From: Lachnospiraceae bacterium
Lineage (GTDB): Bacteria > Bacillota > Clostridia > Lachnospirales > Lachnospiraceae
Direction: 5' to 3'
Length of the DNA: 64,000 bases
Assembly: GCA_024682835.1 (NCBI GenBank)
Contig: JAIKYU010000059.1
Coordinates: 27,897-91,896 of the forward strand
The notes beneath the pieces were generated by a model that was not told the DNA's origin, made no database searches, and saw nothing but the letters and a program-made list of their open reading frames with translations. Below, piece by piece: positions 48,902 to 59,000 of the stretch. Made by a program: the position numbers and the translations under genes. Within the stretch, counting starts at the first letter, position 1. Every line of letters begins with the position of its first letter.

Positions 48902-50704
48902 TCACATCCTGTCAGGCGCCTCAAAGCCCAGCAGGTCGATACCCGTCTCCAGCAACCGTCTGGTCATGGAGATCAGCGCAATGTAGCTCTGCCTTTTTTC
49001 ATCATCCGGCTCTGCCAGGATCTTTGTCTCATGATAGAAGGTATTAAACGTGTTGGCGAGCTCATAAATATAAGCGCAGATCCGGTTGGGCGCAAGCTCC
49101 CTTGCAGCCCCCTCTACCGCGTCCGCAAATCTTGTAAGCTGCAGGGAAAGCGACTTTTCCGCAGCCGTCCCGGGCGCTGCCAGAAGGGCATCCTTCGCGC
49201 TTTTGCCCTGCTCCTCATACTTCTTCAGAATCGACTTGATGCGCACGATGGTATAGAGAATATACGGGCCGGTATCCCCCTCAAAGGAGGTGAATTTTTC
49301 CAGATCAAAGATATAATCCTTGGAAGGCTGATTGGACAGATCGCCGTATTTGATGGCTGCCAGCGCAATCTGTTTCGCGGTTTTTTCCGCCTCTTCCCCG
49401 GACATGTCCGTATCTGATGCTTTTATTCTCTCCGTCATCTCACGTTCCGTGTCGCCGATCAGACTTTCCAGCTTCATCACGCCGCCGTCACGGGTCTTGA
49501 AGGGATGACCGTCCTTCCCGTTCATGGTCCCGTGACCGATAAACGTAAGCGTTGTTTCCGGCAGCGCAAGCCTGGATTTCTTCGCCGCGCGAAACACCTG
49601 CTCAAAATATAACGCCTGCCGTTTGTCCGTGATATAGATCATCATATCCGGACGGAATTCCCCCATCCGTTCCTGAATGGTTGCGAGATCCGTCGTCGCA
49701 TACAGGGAAGCGCCGTCGGATTTCCGGACAATACAGGGCGGCATTTCCTTTGTATCGCTTTCCTCTGCGACATCGATCACCAGTGCTCCCCGGCTTTCAT
49801 GCGCATATCCGTTCTGCCGGAAGTAATCGAGCATTCCCGGAATCAATTCCTGAACATCGGATTCCCCACGCCAGAGATCAAAGGTGACGTGCAGACTGTC
49901 ATAATTCTTTCGCAGATTGGGGAGAGAAACAGCCATGATTTTTTTCCAGAGGTCGCGATAGGCACGGTCTCCGTCCTGCAGGCGCTTCGTGGCCTCCATC
50001 GCCTCCGCCTTGTAGGCCGCTGCCGCTGCTTTATCCTCCTCACTGTCCGTCTCCGATGCCTTGGATTTCGCGCTGGCGGTCGGATACATCTCCCCGAACT
50101 CCTCCATCGTAAACGGCGGCTCCTTGGGGTAAGCCCCGCTATAGGCTTCGTCAAACCAGGGCAACTCCGGCCTGCGGTGTTTTAACTCCGTGATGACGAG
50201 CCCGATCTGCAGCCCCCAGTCCCCCATATGGATATCGCCGGTCACATCATTCCCCGCGTATCGAAGAATCCGCTTGAGCGACTCGCCGATGATCGCCGGA
50301 CGCAAGTGTCCCACATGAAGCGGCTTTGCGACATTGGCACCGCCATAGTCGATAATGATCTTCGGTGCATGCGCCGGCATCTCCAGTCCGAATTTCTTCT
50401 CATGAAGCATCTTTACCAGATACTGCCGAACATATTCCGGTCTGAGGGTAAGATTCAGAAAGCCCGGCTTTACGGACTCCGCTTTCTCAAACACCTGACT
50501 GTCCGAAAGCTTTTCAGCCACCGCATCCGCGATCTCAAAGGGCGGCCGGTGAAGCGCCTTTGCTCCCGCCATCGCCCCGTTGCACTGGTACTCGCACAAA
50601 TCCGGGCGGTTGGAGAGCACAACCTGTCCCAACGCAGGGTCAAACCCCGCGGCCTCAAAGGCAGCCCGAACCTCTTCCGTGATCAATTCCTGCAGTTTTC
50701 TCAT
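48902..50704 (-). CDS. argS: arginine--tRNA ligase
   Basis: This 600-aa class I synthetase has an N-terminal Arg-tRNA-specific domain, the HIGH signature in YGGANVAKPLHVGHLRPAIIGESL and a C-terminal DALR anticodon domain (LTRFADAVEGAARELAPNRICAYIYELANTFNTFYHETKIL). In place of a canonical KMSKS it has GGVMKLESLIGD, as in a known subgroup of ArgRS. Aminoacylation should still be normal. An insert near residues 215-245 (SAKSKASETDSEEDKAAAAAYKAEA) is acidic and typical of this branch. It has its own promoter, a leader of roughly 75 nt and the ribosome binding site AAAGGGA. A degenerate dyad copy (49409-49424) encodes I-K-A-S-D-T. Confidence 0.95.
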   Translation of the reverse strand: MRKLQELITEEVRAAFEAAGFDPALGQVVLSNRPDLCEYQCNGAMAGAKALHRPPFEIADAVAEKLSDSQVFEKAESVKPGFLNLTLRPEYVRQYLVKMLHEKKFGLEMPAHAPKIIIDYGGANVAKPLHVGHLRPAIIGESLKRILRYAGNDVTGDIHMGDWGLQIGLVITELKHRRPELPWFDEAYSGAYPKEPPFTMEEFGEMYPTASAKSKASETDSEEDKAAAAAYKAEAMEATKRLQDGDRAYRDLWKKIMAVSLPNLRKNYDSLHVTFDLWRGESDVQELIPGMLDYFRQNGYAHESRGALVIDVAEESDTKEMPPCIVRKSDGASLYATTDLATIQERMGEFRPDMMIYITDKRQALYFEQVFRAAKKSRLALPETTLTFIGHGTMNGKDGHPFKTRDGGVMKLESLIGDTEREMTERIKASDTDMSGEEAEKTAKQIALAAIKYGDLSNQPSKDYIFDLEKFTSFEGDTGPYILYTIVRIKSILKKYEEQGKSAKDALLAAPGTAAEKSLSLQLTRFADAVEGAARELAPNRICAYIYELANTFNTFYHETKILAEPDDEKRQSYIALISMTRRLLETGIDLLGFEAPDRM

Positions 50705-50784
50705 GGGTTTTCCCTTTCCCCGCGCGAATCAAATGCGCGGAACGGAGCCATGTCTCCCGTAATGCGCACAAAACGACATGTTAC

Positions 50785-50813
50785 ATTCTAACAAAAGGGG
50801 AGGGAATACGCAA
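50785..50813 (-). promoter_or_regulatory. promoter of argS
   Basis: TTGCGT (50813-50808), 17 bp and TAGAAT (50790-50785) on the minus strand. A strict dyad motif copy begins 4 bp upstream of the -35 box. Confidence 0.75.
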
Positions 50814-50816
50814 CGA

Positions 50817-50832
50817 AATATCGATTGTTATT
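50817..50832. repeat. dyad motif copy AATATC-GATT-GTTATT
   Basis: This perfect copy is squeezed between the queH stop codon (50833) and the -35 box of the argS promoter. Confidence 0.85.
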
Positions 50833-51528
50833 TCACTTTTTTTCGGTTTTTGAAAAACTGCAGCCGCAGTAGTTCTGTCGATAGAGGCCGTATTCGCGGG
50901 ACAGCTCCAGAGAGCGCAGATAGCCATTCCGCTTCTTGAAATCCGAGGGGAGCCAGGTGACCCGGCCGGTTTGCTCCGCCGCCTCTCTGCCGATGGCATT
51001 CAGAAGTCCGGCATCCTTGAGCGGGCTGATGGTAAGCGTCGTCGTAAAGCAGGAGAAGTCCCCCTGTGCCGCGACACGCGCCGTTTCAAAGAGGCGCAGC
51101 CGAAAACAGGCCATACACCGCGCTCCGCCCTCCGGCTCATTCTCCAGTCCGCGCACCAGCGCATGGAAATCCTCCGGGTGGTAATCCCCTTCCATCACCC
51201 GGATTTCGGACAACCCGGACTTCTGCCGGTCACAGGCCGGCGGAAACCCGCAGGATGCTTCGCGAATACGGCGGTTGTACTCGTCGATCAGCCGCCGTTC
51301 CTCCGCAACACGCTTTTGATATTCCTCCTCATGATCGATATTGGGATTGTAATAAAAGACCGTGATGGCAAAGTCCGGCAGAAGCCGTTCCAGACAGGCG
51401 GAGGAACACGGTGCGCAGCAGGCATGGAGAAGCAGCTTCGGAAGCTTTCGGGTTTCACTGTGCAGCCGGCGGATTTCCTGCTGCATCTCGCGGTCATAGT
51501 TGCGCTTTGCCTCTCTTTTTTCCGTCAT
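50833..51528 (-). CDS. queH: epoxyqueuosine reductase QueH
   Basis: This 231-aa iron-sulphur enzyme reduces epoxyqueuosine to queuosine in tRNA; it is the non-cobalamin alternative to QueG. The cysteine pattern is complete: LLLHACCAPCSSACLERL near residue 35, a middle GGARCMACFRLRL and a late RQNYCGCSFS. The metal ligands and DYHPEDFHALVRGLENEPEGG string are as in the family (DUF208). I start it at the ATG at 51528 (MTEKREAKRNY) because the longer frame overlaps the end of carB and GGTGGA lies before this ATG. It follows carB by 19 bp and is the last gene of the purL-carA-carB-queH row. Confidence 0.94.
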   Translation of the reverse strand: MTEKREAKRNYDREMQQEIRRLHSETRKLPKLLLHACCAPCSSACLERLLPDFAITVFYYNPNIDHEEEYQKRVAEERRLIDEYNRRIREASCGFPPACDRQKSGLSEIRVMEGDYHPEDFHALVRGLENEPEGGARCMACFRLRLFETARVAAQGDFSCFTTTLTISPLKDAGLLNAIGREAAEQTGRVTWLPSDFKKRNGYLRSLELSREYGLYRQNYCGCSFSKTEKK

Positions 51529-51547
51529 CGTTCCACCCGGACATGCA

Positions 51548-54500
51548 TCAGGAAGCTGTCGATCTGGGGCCGTCCTGCAGCTTTGCCACATCCACCAGCA
51601 CCAGATCCTCCTCGCGCTCACCGTTTTCCAGACTGGTGACCAGGGCCCGCGCCGTATCCAGTGCCGTCAGCACGTTCACGCCGGTCTCAATTGCCGTCCG
51701 CCGGATAAGAAATCCGTCCCGTGTCTTATCGCGCCCCTGTGTGGGGGTGTCGATCACCAGATCAATCCGATGGCCCAGAATCAGGTCGATCACCGTCGGC
51801 GATTCCTGGTGAATTTTATTGATCTTTCGCGCGCGCACACCGTTTTCATTGAGGATCTGCGCCGTGGAACGCGTCGCGTAAATAATATAGCCCAGTTTTT
51901 CATATCGCTTCGCGATTCCGATGATCTCGCCCTTGTCCGCATCCCGCACGGTGATGATCATCTGCTTGTGCCTGGGAAGATGATATCCGGCACCTAAAAA
52001 TGCCTTGTAAAGGGCCTCGTTAAAGGTCTCGCTGATCCCCAGACACTCCCCCGTGGATTTCATCTCCGGTCCCAGGCTGATCTCTGCTCCGCGGATCTTT
52101 TCAAAGGAGAACACCGGCATCTTGACCGCAATGTGTTTTACCTCCGGCTGAAGACCGGGCGCATAGCCAAGATCGCGCAGCTTTTTCCCGAGCATCACCT
52201 GCACAGCCAGATCGACGATCGGAATACCTGTCACCTTACTGATATAAGGCACGGTACGCGAGGAACGGGGATTTGCCTCAATAATATAAATCTCCTCTCC
52301 CACCGCGATGAACTGGATGTTGATCAGTCCGATCACATGCAGCGCCTGTGCCAGGCGCCTGGTATACTCGGCAATGGTTTCCTTTGCCTTGTCCGACAGG
52401 GTCTGCGCGGGATAGACGGATATCGAATCGCCGGAATGAATGCCGGAACGCTCAATATGCTCCATGATTCCCGGAATGACCACATCCTCCCCGTCGCACA
52501 CCGCATCGACTTCCGTTTCCGTCCCCTGCAGGTATTTGTCAATCAGAATCGGATGATCCTGCGCGTACCGGTTGATAATCGCCATGAATTCCACGATCTC
52601 ATCATCGTTCAGGGCAATCTGCATCCCCTGTCCACCCAGCACGTAAGACGGCCGGATCAGCACGGGGTACCCGAGACGGTTCGCTGTCTCCACCGCCTCC
52701 GCCGCCGTGTAGACCGTCGCACCCTCGGCGCGGGGGATACCTGTCTTTTGCAGAATCTCATCAAAAAGCTCCCGATCCTCTGCAGCATCGACATCGGCAG
52801 CATCGGTTCCGTATATCCTGACGCCCATCCGCATCAGGTCCTGCGTAAGCTTGATCGCCGTCTGCCCGCCAAACTGAACCACCGCGCCGTCCGGTTTCTC
52901 CAGCCTCACCACATTCTCCACATCCTCCGGCGTCAAGGGCTCAAAGTACAGCTTATCGGCGATGTCAAAGTCCGTGGAAACCGTCTCCGGATTGTTGTTG
53001 ATGATGATGGTTTCATAATTCTCGCGGGCAAAAGCCCAGGCGGCGTGAACCGAGCAGTAGTCAAATTCGATTCCCTGTCCGATACGAATCGGTCCGGATC
53101 CAAGGATCAGAATCTTTTTCTTTTGTTTTGATTTAATATCACTTGCTTTTTTATCCGTTTTATCGATAGCGGGCGTTATCATACGTTCCGCCGCTTCATT
53201 CTCCTCATCCGCATCGCCGTACACGGAGTAATAGTACGGGGTCTTTGCCGCAAACTCCGCCGCACAGGTATCCACCAGCTTATAGGCCGCTTCGATGCCG
53301 CTCCCATAACGCAGAGCTTTGACGCGATCCTCCTCCATCCCCGTCAGCTGCGCAATCACGGTATCCGGAAACTCCATTTTCTTAGCCTCAAGCAGCAGCT
53401 GTCCATCCGGATTTCTGCCTGCCGCCTTCAGCTTCCTCTCCGTTTCCACAAGACGATTGAGCTTGTCAATGAACCAGATGTCCACCATCGTGATCTCATG
53501 TATACGCTGCATGGTAAACCCGCGCCGCAGAGCCTCCGCGATCACCCAGATCCGCTGGTCATCAATGCGATGGAGCCGATCCTTCAATTCATCATCCGCA
53601 AGCCCGGAAAAATCATAACTCAGCAAAGAATCCACATGCTGTTCCAGAGAACGGATCGCCTTCATCAGTGCTCCTTCAAAACAGGTGCAGATGCTCATCA
53701 CTTCACCGGTCGCCTTCATCTGCGTCGTCAGCGTGCGTTTGGCGGTCAGAAACTTGTCAAACGGCAGCCTCGGGAACTTCACCACACAGTAATCCAGGGC
53801 CGGTTCAAAGCTCGCTCTTGTCTTCCCCGTGATCGCATTGGGGATCTCGTCCAGCATGTACCCGAGCGCAATCTTTGCCGCCACTCTCGCTATGGGATAT
53901 CCCGTCGCCTTCGAGGCGAGCGCGGAAGAACGGGATACACGGGGATTGACCTCAATCACACAATACTCAAAGGAATTCGGATGCAGGGCAAACTGTACAT
54001 TGCAGCCCCCGGTAATCTGCAGCTCGTCTATGATATTCAGCGCCGCACTGCGCAGCATCTGATATTCCTTGTCGCCAAGGGTCTGGGAAGGCGCAACGAC
54101 AATGCTGTCCCCTGTGTGCACCCCGACGGGATCCAGATTCTCCATGTTGCAGACCGTGATGCAGTTGCCGGCGGAATCGCGCATCACCTCGTATTCGATT
54201 TCCTTCCAGCCGGCAATACAGCGCTCCACCAGCACCTCGCCCACACGGGAGAGACGCAGTCCGTTGGTCAGAATATCATCAAGCTCCGCCTGATTGTGCG
54301 CAATACCGCCGCCGGATCCGCCCAGCGTGTAGGCAGGACGCAGAACAACCGGATAGCCGATCTGCTTGGCAAAGCGTTCCCCATCCTCCAGATTGGTGAC
54401 GACAAGGGAGGGGGCACAGGGCTCGCCGATCTTTTCCATCGTATCCTTGAAGCACTGTCTGTCCTCCGCCTTGCGGATCGTCTCTGCCGTTGTGCCCAGA

Positions 54501-54844
54501 AGGGCGACATGATGCCTGTCAAGGAAACCGGATTCCGCCAGCTCCATACCGAGATTTAAGCCCGCCTGTCCGCCAAGCGTCGGCAGCACACTGTCCGGAT
54601 GCTCCTTCTCGATAATCTGCTCAAGCACACGGATCGTCAGCGGTTCGATATAGACCTCGTCCGCAATATCCCGATCCGTCATGATGGTGGCCGGGTTGGA
54701 ATTCACCAGAACCACCTCGACGCCCTCTTCCTTCAGGGAACGGCAGGCCTGTGTGCCCGCGTAATCAAACTCGGCCGCCTGACCGATGACAATCGGTCCG
54801 GATCCGATCACCAGCACCTTCTTTACATCTTCTCTCTTAGACAT
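51548..54844 (-). CDS. carB: carbamoyl-phosphate synthase, large subunit
   Basis: This 1098-aa enzyme makes carbamoyl phosphate from bicarbonate, ammonia delivered by CarA and two ATP, for arginine and pyrimidines. It shows two homologous ATP-grasp halves: KKVLVIGSGPIVIGQAAEFDYAGTQACRSL at the start and KKILILGSGPIRIGQGIEFDYCSVHAAWA at about residue 560, with a C-terminal MGS-type allosteric domain (GRDKTRDGFLIRRTAIETGVNVLTALDTA). I use the ATG at 54844 (MSKREDVKKV); the longer frame runs antisense-like through carA. The linker between halves (TPAIDKTDKKASDIKSKQKKK) contains two dyad motif near copies 30 bp apart (53135-53150, 53165-53180), a good example of the motif settling in a tolerant loop. 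Confidence 0.97.
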   Translation of the reverse strand: MSKREDVKKVLVIGSGPIVIGQAAEFDYAGTQACRSLKEEGVEVVLVNSNPATIMTDRDIADEVYIEPLTIRVLEQIIEKEHPDSVLPTLGGQAGLNLGMELAESGFLDRHHVALLGTTAETIRKAEDRQCFKDTMEKIGEPCAPSLVVTNLEDGERFAKQIGYPVVLRPAYTLGGSGGGIAHNQAELDDILTNGLRLSRVGEVLVERCIAGWKEIEYEVMRDSAGNCITVCNMENLDPVGVHTGDSIVVAPSQTLGDKEYQMLRSAALNIIDELQITGGCNVQFALHPNSFEYCVIEVNPRVSRSSALASKATGYPIARVAAKIALGYMLDEIPNAITGKTRASFEPALDYCVVKFPRLPFDKFLTAKRTLTTQMKATGEVMSICTCFEGALMKAIRSLEQHVDSLLSYDFSGLADDELKDRLHRIDDQRIWVIAEALRRGFTMQRIHEITMVDIWFIDKLNRLVETERKLKAAGRNPDGQLLLEAKKMEFPDTVIAQLTGMEEDRVKALRYGSGIEAAYKLVDTCAAEFAAKTPYYYSVYGDADEENEAAERMITPAIDKTDKKASDIKSKQKKKILILGSGPIRIGQGIEFDYCSVHAAWAFARENYETIIINNNPETVSTDFDIADKLYFEPLTPEDVENVVRLEKPDGAVVQFGGQTAIKLTQDLMRMGVRIYGTDAADVDAAEDRELFDEILQKTGIPRAEGATVYTAAEAVETANRLGYPVLIRPSYVLGGQGMQIALNDDEIVEFMAIINRYAQDHPILIDKYLQGTETEVDAVCDGEDVVIPGIMEHIERSGIHSGDSISVYPAQTLSDKAKETIAEYTRRLAQALHVIGLINIQFIAVGEEIYIIEANPRSSRTVPYISKVTGIPIVDLAVQVMLGKKLRDLGYAPGLQPEVKHIAVKMPVFSFEKIRGAEISLGPEMKSTGECLGISETFNEALYKAFLGAGYHLPRHKQMIITVRDADKGEIIGIAKRYEKLGYIIYATRSTAQILNENGVRARKINKIHQESPTVIDLILGHRIDLVIDTPTQGRDKTRDGFLIRRTAIETGVNVLTALDTARALVTSLENGEREEDLVLVDVAKLQDGPRSTAS
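53135..53180. repeat. two dyad motif near copies in the carB linker
   Basis: AATATC-ACTT-GCTTTT (53135-53150, followed by TTATCC) and GATAGC-GGGC-GTTATC (53165-53180), encoding K-K-A-S-D-I and I-T-P-A-I in the linker between the two ATP-grasp halves. Confidence 0.55.
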
Positions 54845-54857
54845 ATCCTTTTTTTCC

Positions 54858-56006
54858 TTATCCCATATGCTTTTCGCCGCGCATGGATGCGATAAACCGG
54901 TCAAACAACACACCGGAATCATGCGGTCCGGGAGACGCCTCGGGATGAAACTGCACGGTAAAGATGTTTTTCCCGATGTATCGCAAGCCCTCGTTTGTTC
55001 CGTCATTGACATTGACGAAAGCGGGTTGTGCCACTTTGGCATCCACCGTTGCTTCATTCACCACATACCCGTGGTTCTGCGAGGAAATATAGACGCGTCC
55101 GGAATCCAGATCCCGCACCGGGTGGTTGGCGCCCCGATGGCCATACTTCAGCCGGTGCGTATCGGCTCCCGTTGCCAGCGCCATCAGCTGATGACCCAGG
55201 CAGATCGCAAAAACCGGTACATCTGCTGCGTACAATTTCTTAATTTCTGATATAATTTCCGGATTATCCTTAGGATCTCCGGGGCCATTTGAAAGCATAA
55301 TCCCATCCGCGCCGCTTGCAAGAAGCTCTTCCGCCGGGGTATGTGCTGGAAAAACAGTCACCTCAACGCCTCTGGCTGCAAGACACGCTGCGATATTCCG
55401 CTTGACCCCCAGATCGAGCAGCGCAACCCGCAGACCGGTTCCGTTTTGCTTCTTTATTCGTTGACCGGGCCGGTCACCCTGTTCGGGCAGGTTTTTCTTC
55501 GGCGGGATGATATGCTTTTCCTTACAGGTCACCCGATCCACCACCCGGCCGGTCGTGTATGCCCGCACACGGGAAAGCACCTGCTCCGGATCAGCGGCCG
55601 CTTCCGCATCGGTGGTAAGCATTCCGTTCATGGTACCCTTTTCCCGGAGTATTCTGACCAGCTTTCTTGTATCAATCCCTGCAATACCCGGGATCTCATA
55701 TTTGACCAGAAACTCCTGCAGACTCATATCACACCGGAAATTGGAGGGCAACGGTGCCAGTTCCCTGACAATCACCGCGTCCAGCCATGGACGTTCACTC
55801 TCCATATCGTCAATACAGACTCCGTAGTTGCCGATGAGCGGCCAGGTCATGCACAATGCCTGCCCCGCATAGGAGGGATCCGTAAAGGCCTCCGTATAAC
55901 CGGTCATTCCTGTGTTAAACACCACTTCACTGACAGTTTCACGATGCGCGCCGATCGCGTGACCGCGAAAAACCGTGCCATCCTCCAGGATCAGAAATGC
56001 GTCCAT
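54858..56006 (-). CDS. carA: carbamoyl-phosphate synthase, small (glutaminase) subunit
   Basis: This 382-aa glutamine amidotransferase feeds ammonia to CarB. The N-terminal domain has VFNTGMTGYTEAFTDPSYAGQALCMTWPLIGNYG, and the class I glutaminase has FAICLGHQLMALATGADTHRLKYGHRGANHPV with the nucleophile Cys and the His/Glu of VQFHPEASPGPHDSG. GAGGAG stands upstream of the ATG. It lies 13 bp before carB and 34 bp after purL, so one purine-pyrimidine transcript is likely. No pyrimidine-sensing leader (PyrR site) is visible in the short gaps. Confidence 0.97.
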   Translation of the reverse strand: MDAFLILEDGTVFRGHAIGAHRETVSEVVFNTGMTGYTEAFTDPSYAGQALCMTWPLIGNYGVCIDDMESERPWLDAVIVRELAPLPSNFRCDMSLQEFLVKYEIPGIAGIDTRKLVRILREKGTMNGMLTTDAEAAADPEQVLSRVRAYTTGRVVDRVTCKEKHIIPPKKNLPEQGDRPGQRIKKQNGTGLRVALLDLGVKRNIAACLAARGVEVTVFPAHTPAEELLASGADGIMLSNGPGDPKDNPEIISEIKKLYAADVPVFAICLGHQLMALATGADTHRLKYGHRGANHPVRDLDSGRVYISSQNHGYVVNEATVDAKVAQPAFVNVNDGTNEGLRYIGKNIFTVQFHPEASPGPHDSGVLFDRFIASMRGEKHMG

Positions 56007-56040
56007 TCCTCGACTTCTCTCCTCTATAAAACCATGTTAT

Positions 56041-59000
56041 TTACAGAAAATACTTTACACCGGATGCAAAAATCTTCATATCCTGCTCGCCGACGATATT
56101 TCTGGCGACACCGTCTCCAATCCGTTCGCTGTGGCACATTTTCCCAAAGCATCTGCCGTCCGGCGACGTGATTCCCTCGATCGCGCAGTACGATCCGTTG
56201 ATATTCCACTCATCGTCCATGGAGAGTACGCCGTCCGGATCGCAATACTGCGTTGCCACCTGTCCGGCAGCAAACAGCTGCGCAATCACATCCCCGGGCG
56301 CGACAAACCGACCCTCTCCGTGAGAGGCCGGGTTGGTGTAGACCCCGCCCAGTTCCGCTTCCGCAAGCCAGGGAGATTTGTTGGAGACCACCTTGAGATA
56401 CGCCATGCGGGAAATATGCCGTCCGATGGTATTGCGCGTCAGCGTCGGTGAGGCCGGCGTCTGTTCCGTCACGATTCTCCCCTCCGGCACGAGTCCCAGC
56501 TTGATCACCGCCTGGAAGCCGTTGCATATCCCCAGCACGAGTCCGTCCCGTTCCTCCAGAAGCTTCTGCATCGCCTCCCTGATCCTGTCATTGCGAAAAG
56601 CCGTAGCAAAAAACTTGGCGCTGCCGTCCGGCTCATCACCCGCAGAGAAGCCCCCCGGGAACATCACGATCTGTGCCTGTGCAATCGCTTCTTCAAAGGC
56701 CTCCACGGATTCCAGTATATCCTGTGCATTGCGGTTCCTGAACACCAGCGTGCGAACCTCTGCACCGGCGCGCCGAAACGCCCGTTCCGTGTCGTACTCA
56801 CAGTTGGTGCCGGGAAACACGGGAATGAAGACCGTGGGTTTCGCCACGCGATGCCGGTTTACATACACCTCTTTGGCGTCATACAGCTTTTCCTCCAGGG
56901 GCGTCCGGTTTTCGTCCGCACGGGTTTTGAATACCGGCTCCAGGGTGCGGGTCCAGGCGGCAAGCGCATCCTCCCCGGAAACCACCGTCGTGCCGTCAAT
57001 CCGAAATGCCGGTTCCTCCGTCACCTCTCCGATCATCGCGCTGCCGCAGCCTGCTTCCTTAAGCAGCGTCTCCGCATCCGATATCATATCATCCGTTATT
57101 TCAATCAGCAGGTCACCGGGGGTAGCAGAGAACAGGGATTCATTAATATCGCTTGTTATTTTATATCCCAGACTGTTTCCGAATGCCATGACACTCAGGG
57201 CCGGCAGAACGCCGTGACGATCCAGTGCGCTGCAGGAAACGATCACTCCACGTCTCATACACCCGATCACTTTTTCGTAGACCTCCAGCACGCGATCGTA
57301 TTCCGGAAGGTCATTCCGGTCCGTCCCGATACGAATCACCGCCAGCCGGTTGCCGGCCTTTTTCAACTCCGGCGTGATGACCTCGCCGGCCTTTGCCATG
57401 TCAACCGCAAAGGATACCAGGGTCGGCGGCACGTGAATCTCATTAAAGGAACCGGACATACTGTCCTTTCCCCCGATGGACGCCATCCCGTAGCGAAGCT
57501 GTGCCTCAAACGCGCCGAGAAGAGCTGTGAGCGGCTCCCCCCAGTTTTCGGAATCGATCATCCGGCGGAAATACTCCTGGAAGGTGAAATGGATTCCCTG
57601 CAGCGCGCCGCCGCTGGCGACAATCCGGGCGATCGACTGCGTCACTGCCCAGACTGCACCGTGGTACGGGCTGAATTCAGACAACGCCGGGTCAAAACCG
57701 TAGGACATAAGCGAAACCGCATCCGTCTCCCCGTGCAGAATCGGGAGCTTGGCGGCCATAGCCTGCGTCGGGGTCTTCTGATACTTCCCGCCAAAGGGCA
57801 TGGTCACGGATGCCGCGCCGATCGACGAATCAAACATCTCGATCAATCCCTTCTGGGATGCAACATTAAGGTCGGCAAGCGCAGCCAGAAGCGCTTCCCC
57901 GGTCTTTCCGGCGCGGAATGCCTCCCGCACCGCCGGATCGGAAATCCCGTGCAACGGATTTTCTTCCCTCCTCGGAAGCTTCACGCGAACCTTCGTCTCC
58001 TGCGGAGCGCCGTTGGTATCAAGAAACGCTCTGGAAATATCGACGATTTTCTTTCCGCGCCAGTTCAGCACCAGACGCGGTTTGTCCGTCACCACCGCCA
58101 CCTCTGTGGCCTCCAGATTTTCCTCTCCCGCGTACGTAAGGAATGTCTCTCTGTCTGCAGGATCGATGACAACCGCCATTCTCTCCTGTGATTCGGAAAT
58201 AGCAAGCTCCGTCCCGTCCAGACCGGCATATTTTTTGGGAACCAGGTCCAGATTGATATCCAGCCCGGGTGCCAGCTCACCGATTGCCACAGACACACCG
58301 CCCGCGCCGAAATCGTTGCATTTCCGGATCAGATGCGCCACTTCGGGCCTTCGGAACAGCCGCTGAAGCTTTCGCTCCGTCGGAGCATTTCCCTTCTGCA
58401 CCTCCGCCCCGCAGGTCGTGATCGATTTGGTGTCGTGCGCCTTGGACGAGCCGGTTGCACCGCCGATTCCGTCACGGCCGGTTCTGCCGCCCAGCAGGAT
58501 GACTATATCGCCGGGCCGTGGGGATTCTCTGCGCACGGCGCTCTTCGGGGCAGCCCCCATGACGGCGCCGATTTCCATTCGCTTCGCCACATAGTTCGGA
58601 TGGTAAATCTCACGGACAAAGCCGGTTGCAAGACCGATCTGATTGCCGTAGGACGAATACCCTGCCGCGGCCCCCCGAACCAGCCGTTTCTGTGAAAGCT
58701 TGCCCGGAAGCGTCTCCGAGGCCGGCCGCGTCGGATCCGCCGCACCGGTCACGCGCATCGCCTGATAGACATATCCTCTTCCGGAAAGCGGATCACGGAT
58801 CGCACCGCCCAGGCATGTCGCCGCTCCGCCGAAGGGTTCGATCTCCGTCGGATGATTATGTGTTTCGTTCTTAAAGAACAGCAGCCATGTCTCGGTGCGG
58901 ACTCCGCCATCCTCGTCCGCAATTTCCACCGGAACCTCGATCGTACAGGCGTTGTTCTCTTCGGATTCCTCCATATCGGTAAGCTTTCCTGCCGCCTTAA

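Noticed and set aside
52133-54559. Plus-strand frames of 332 and 353 aa inside carB
   Set aside because: They are shadows of carB, which shows every expected motif on the other strand.
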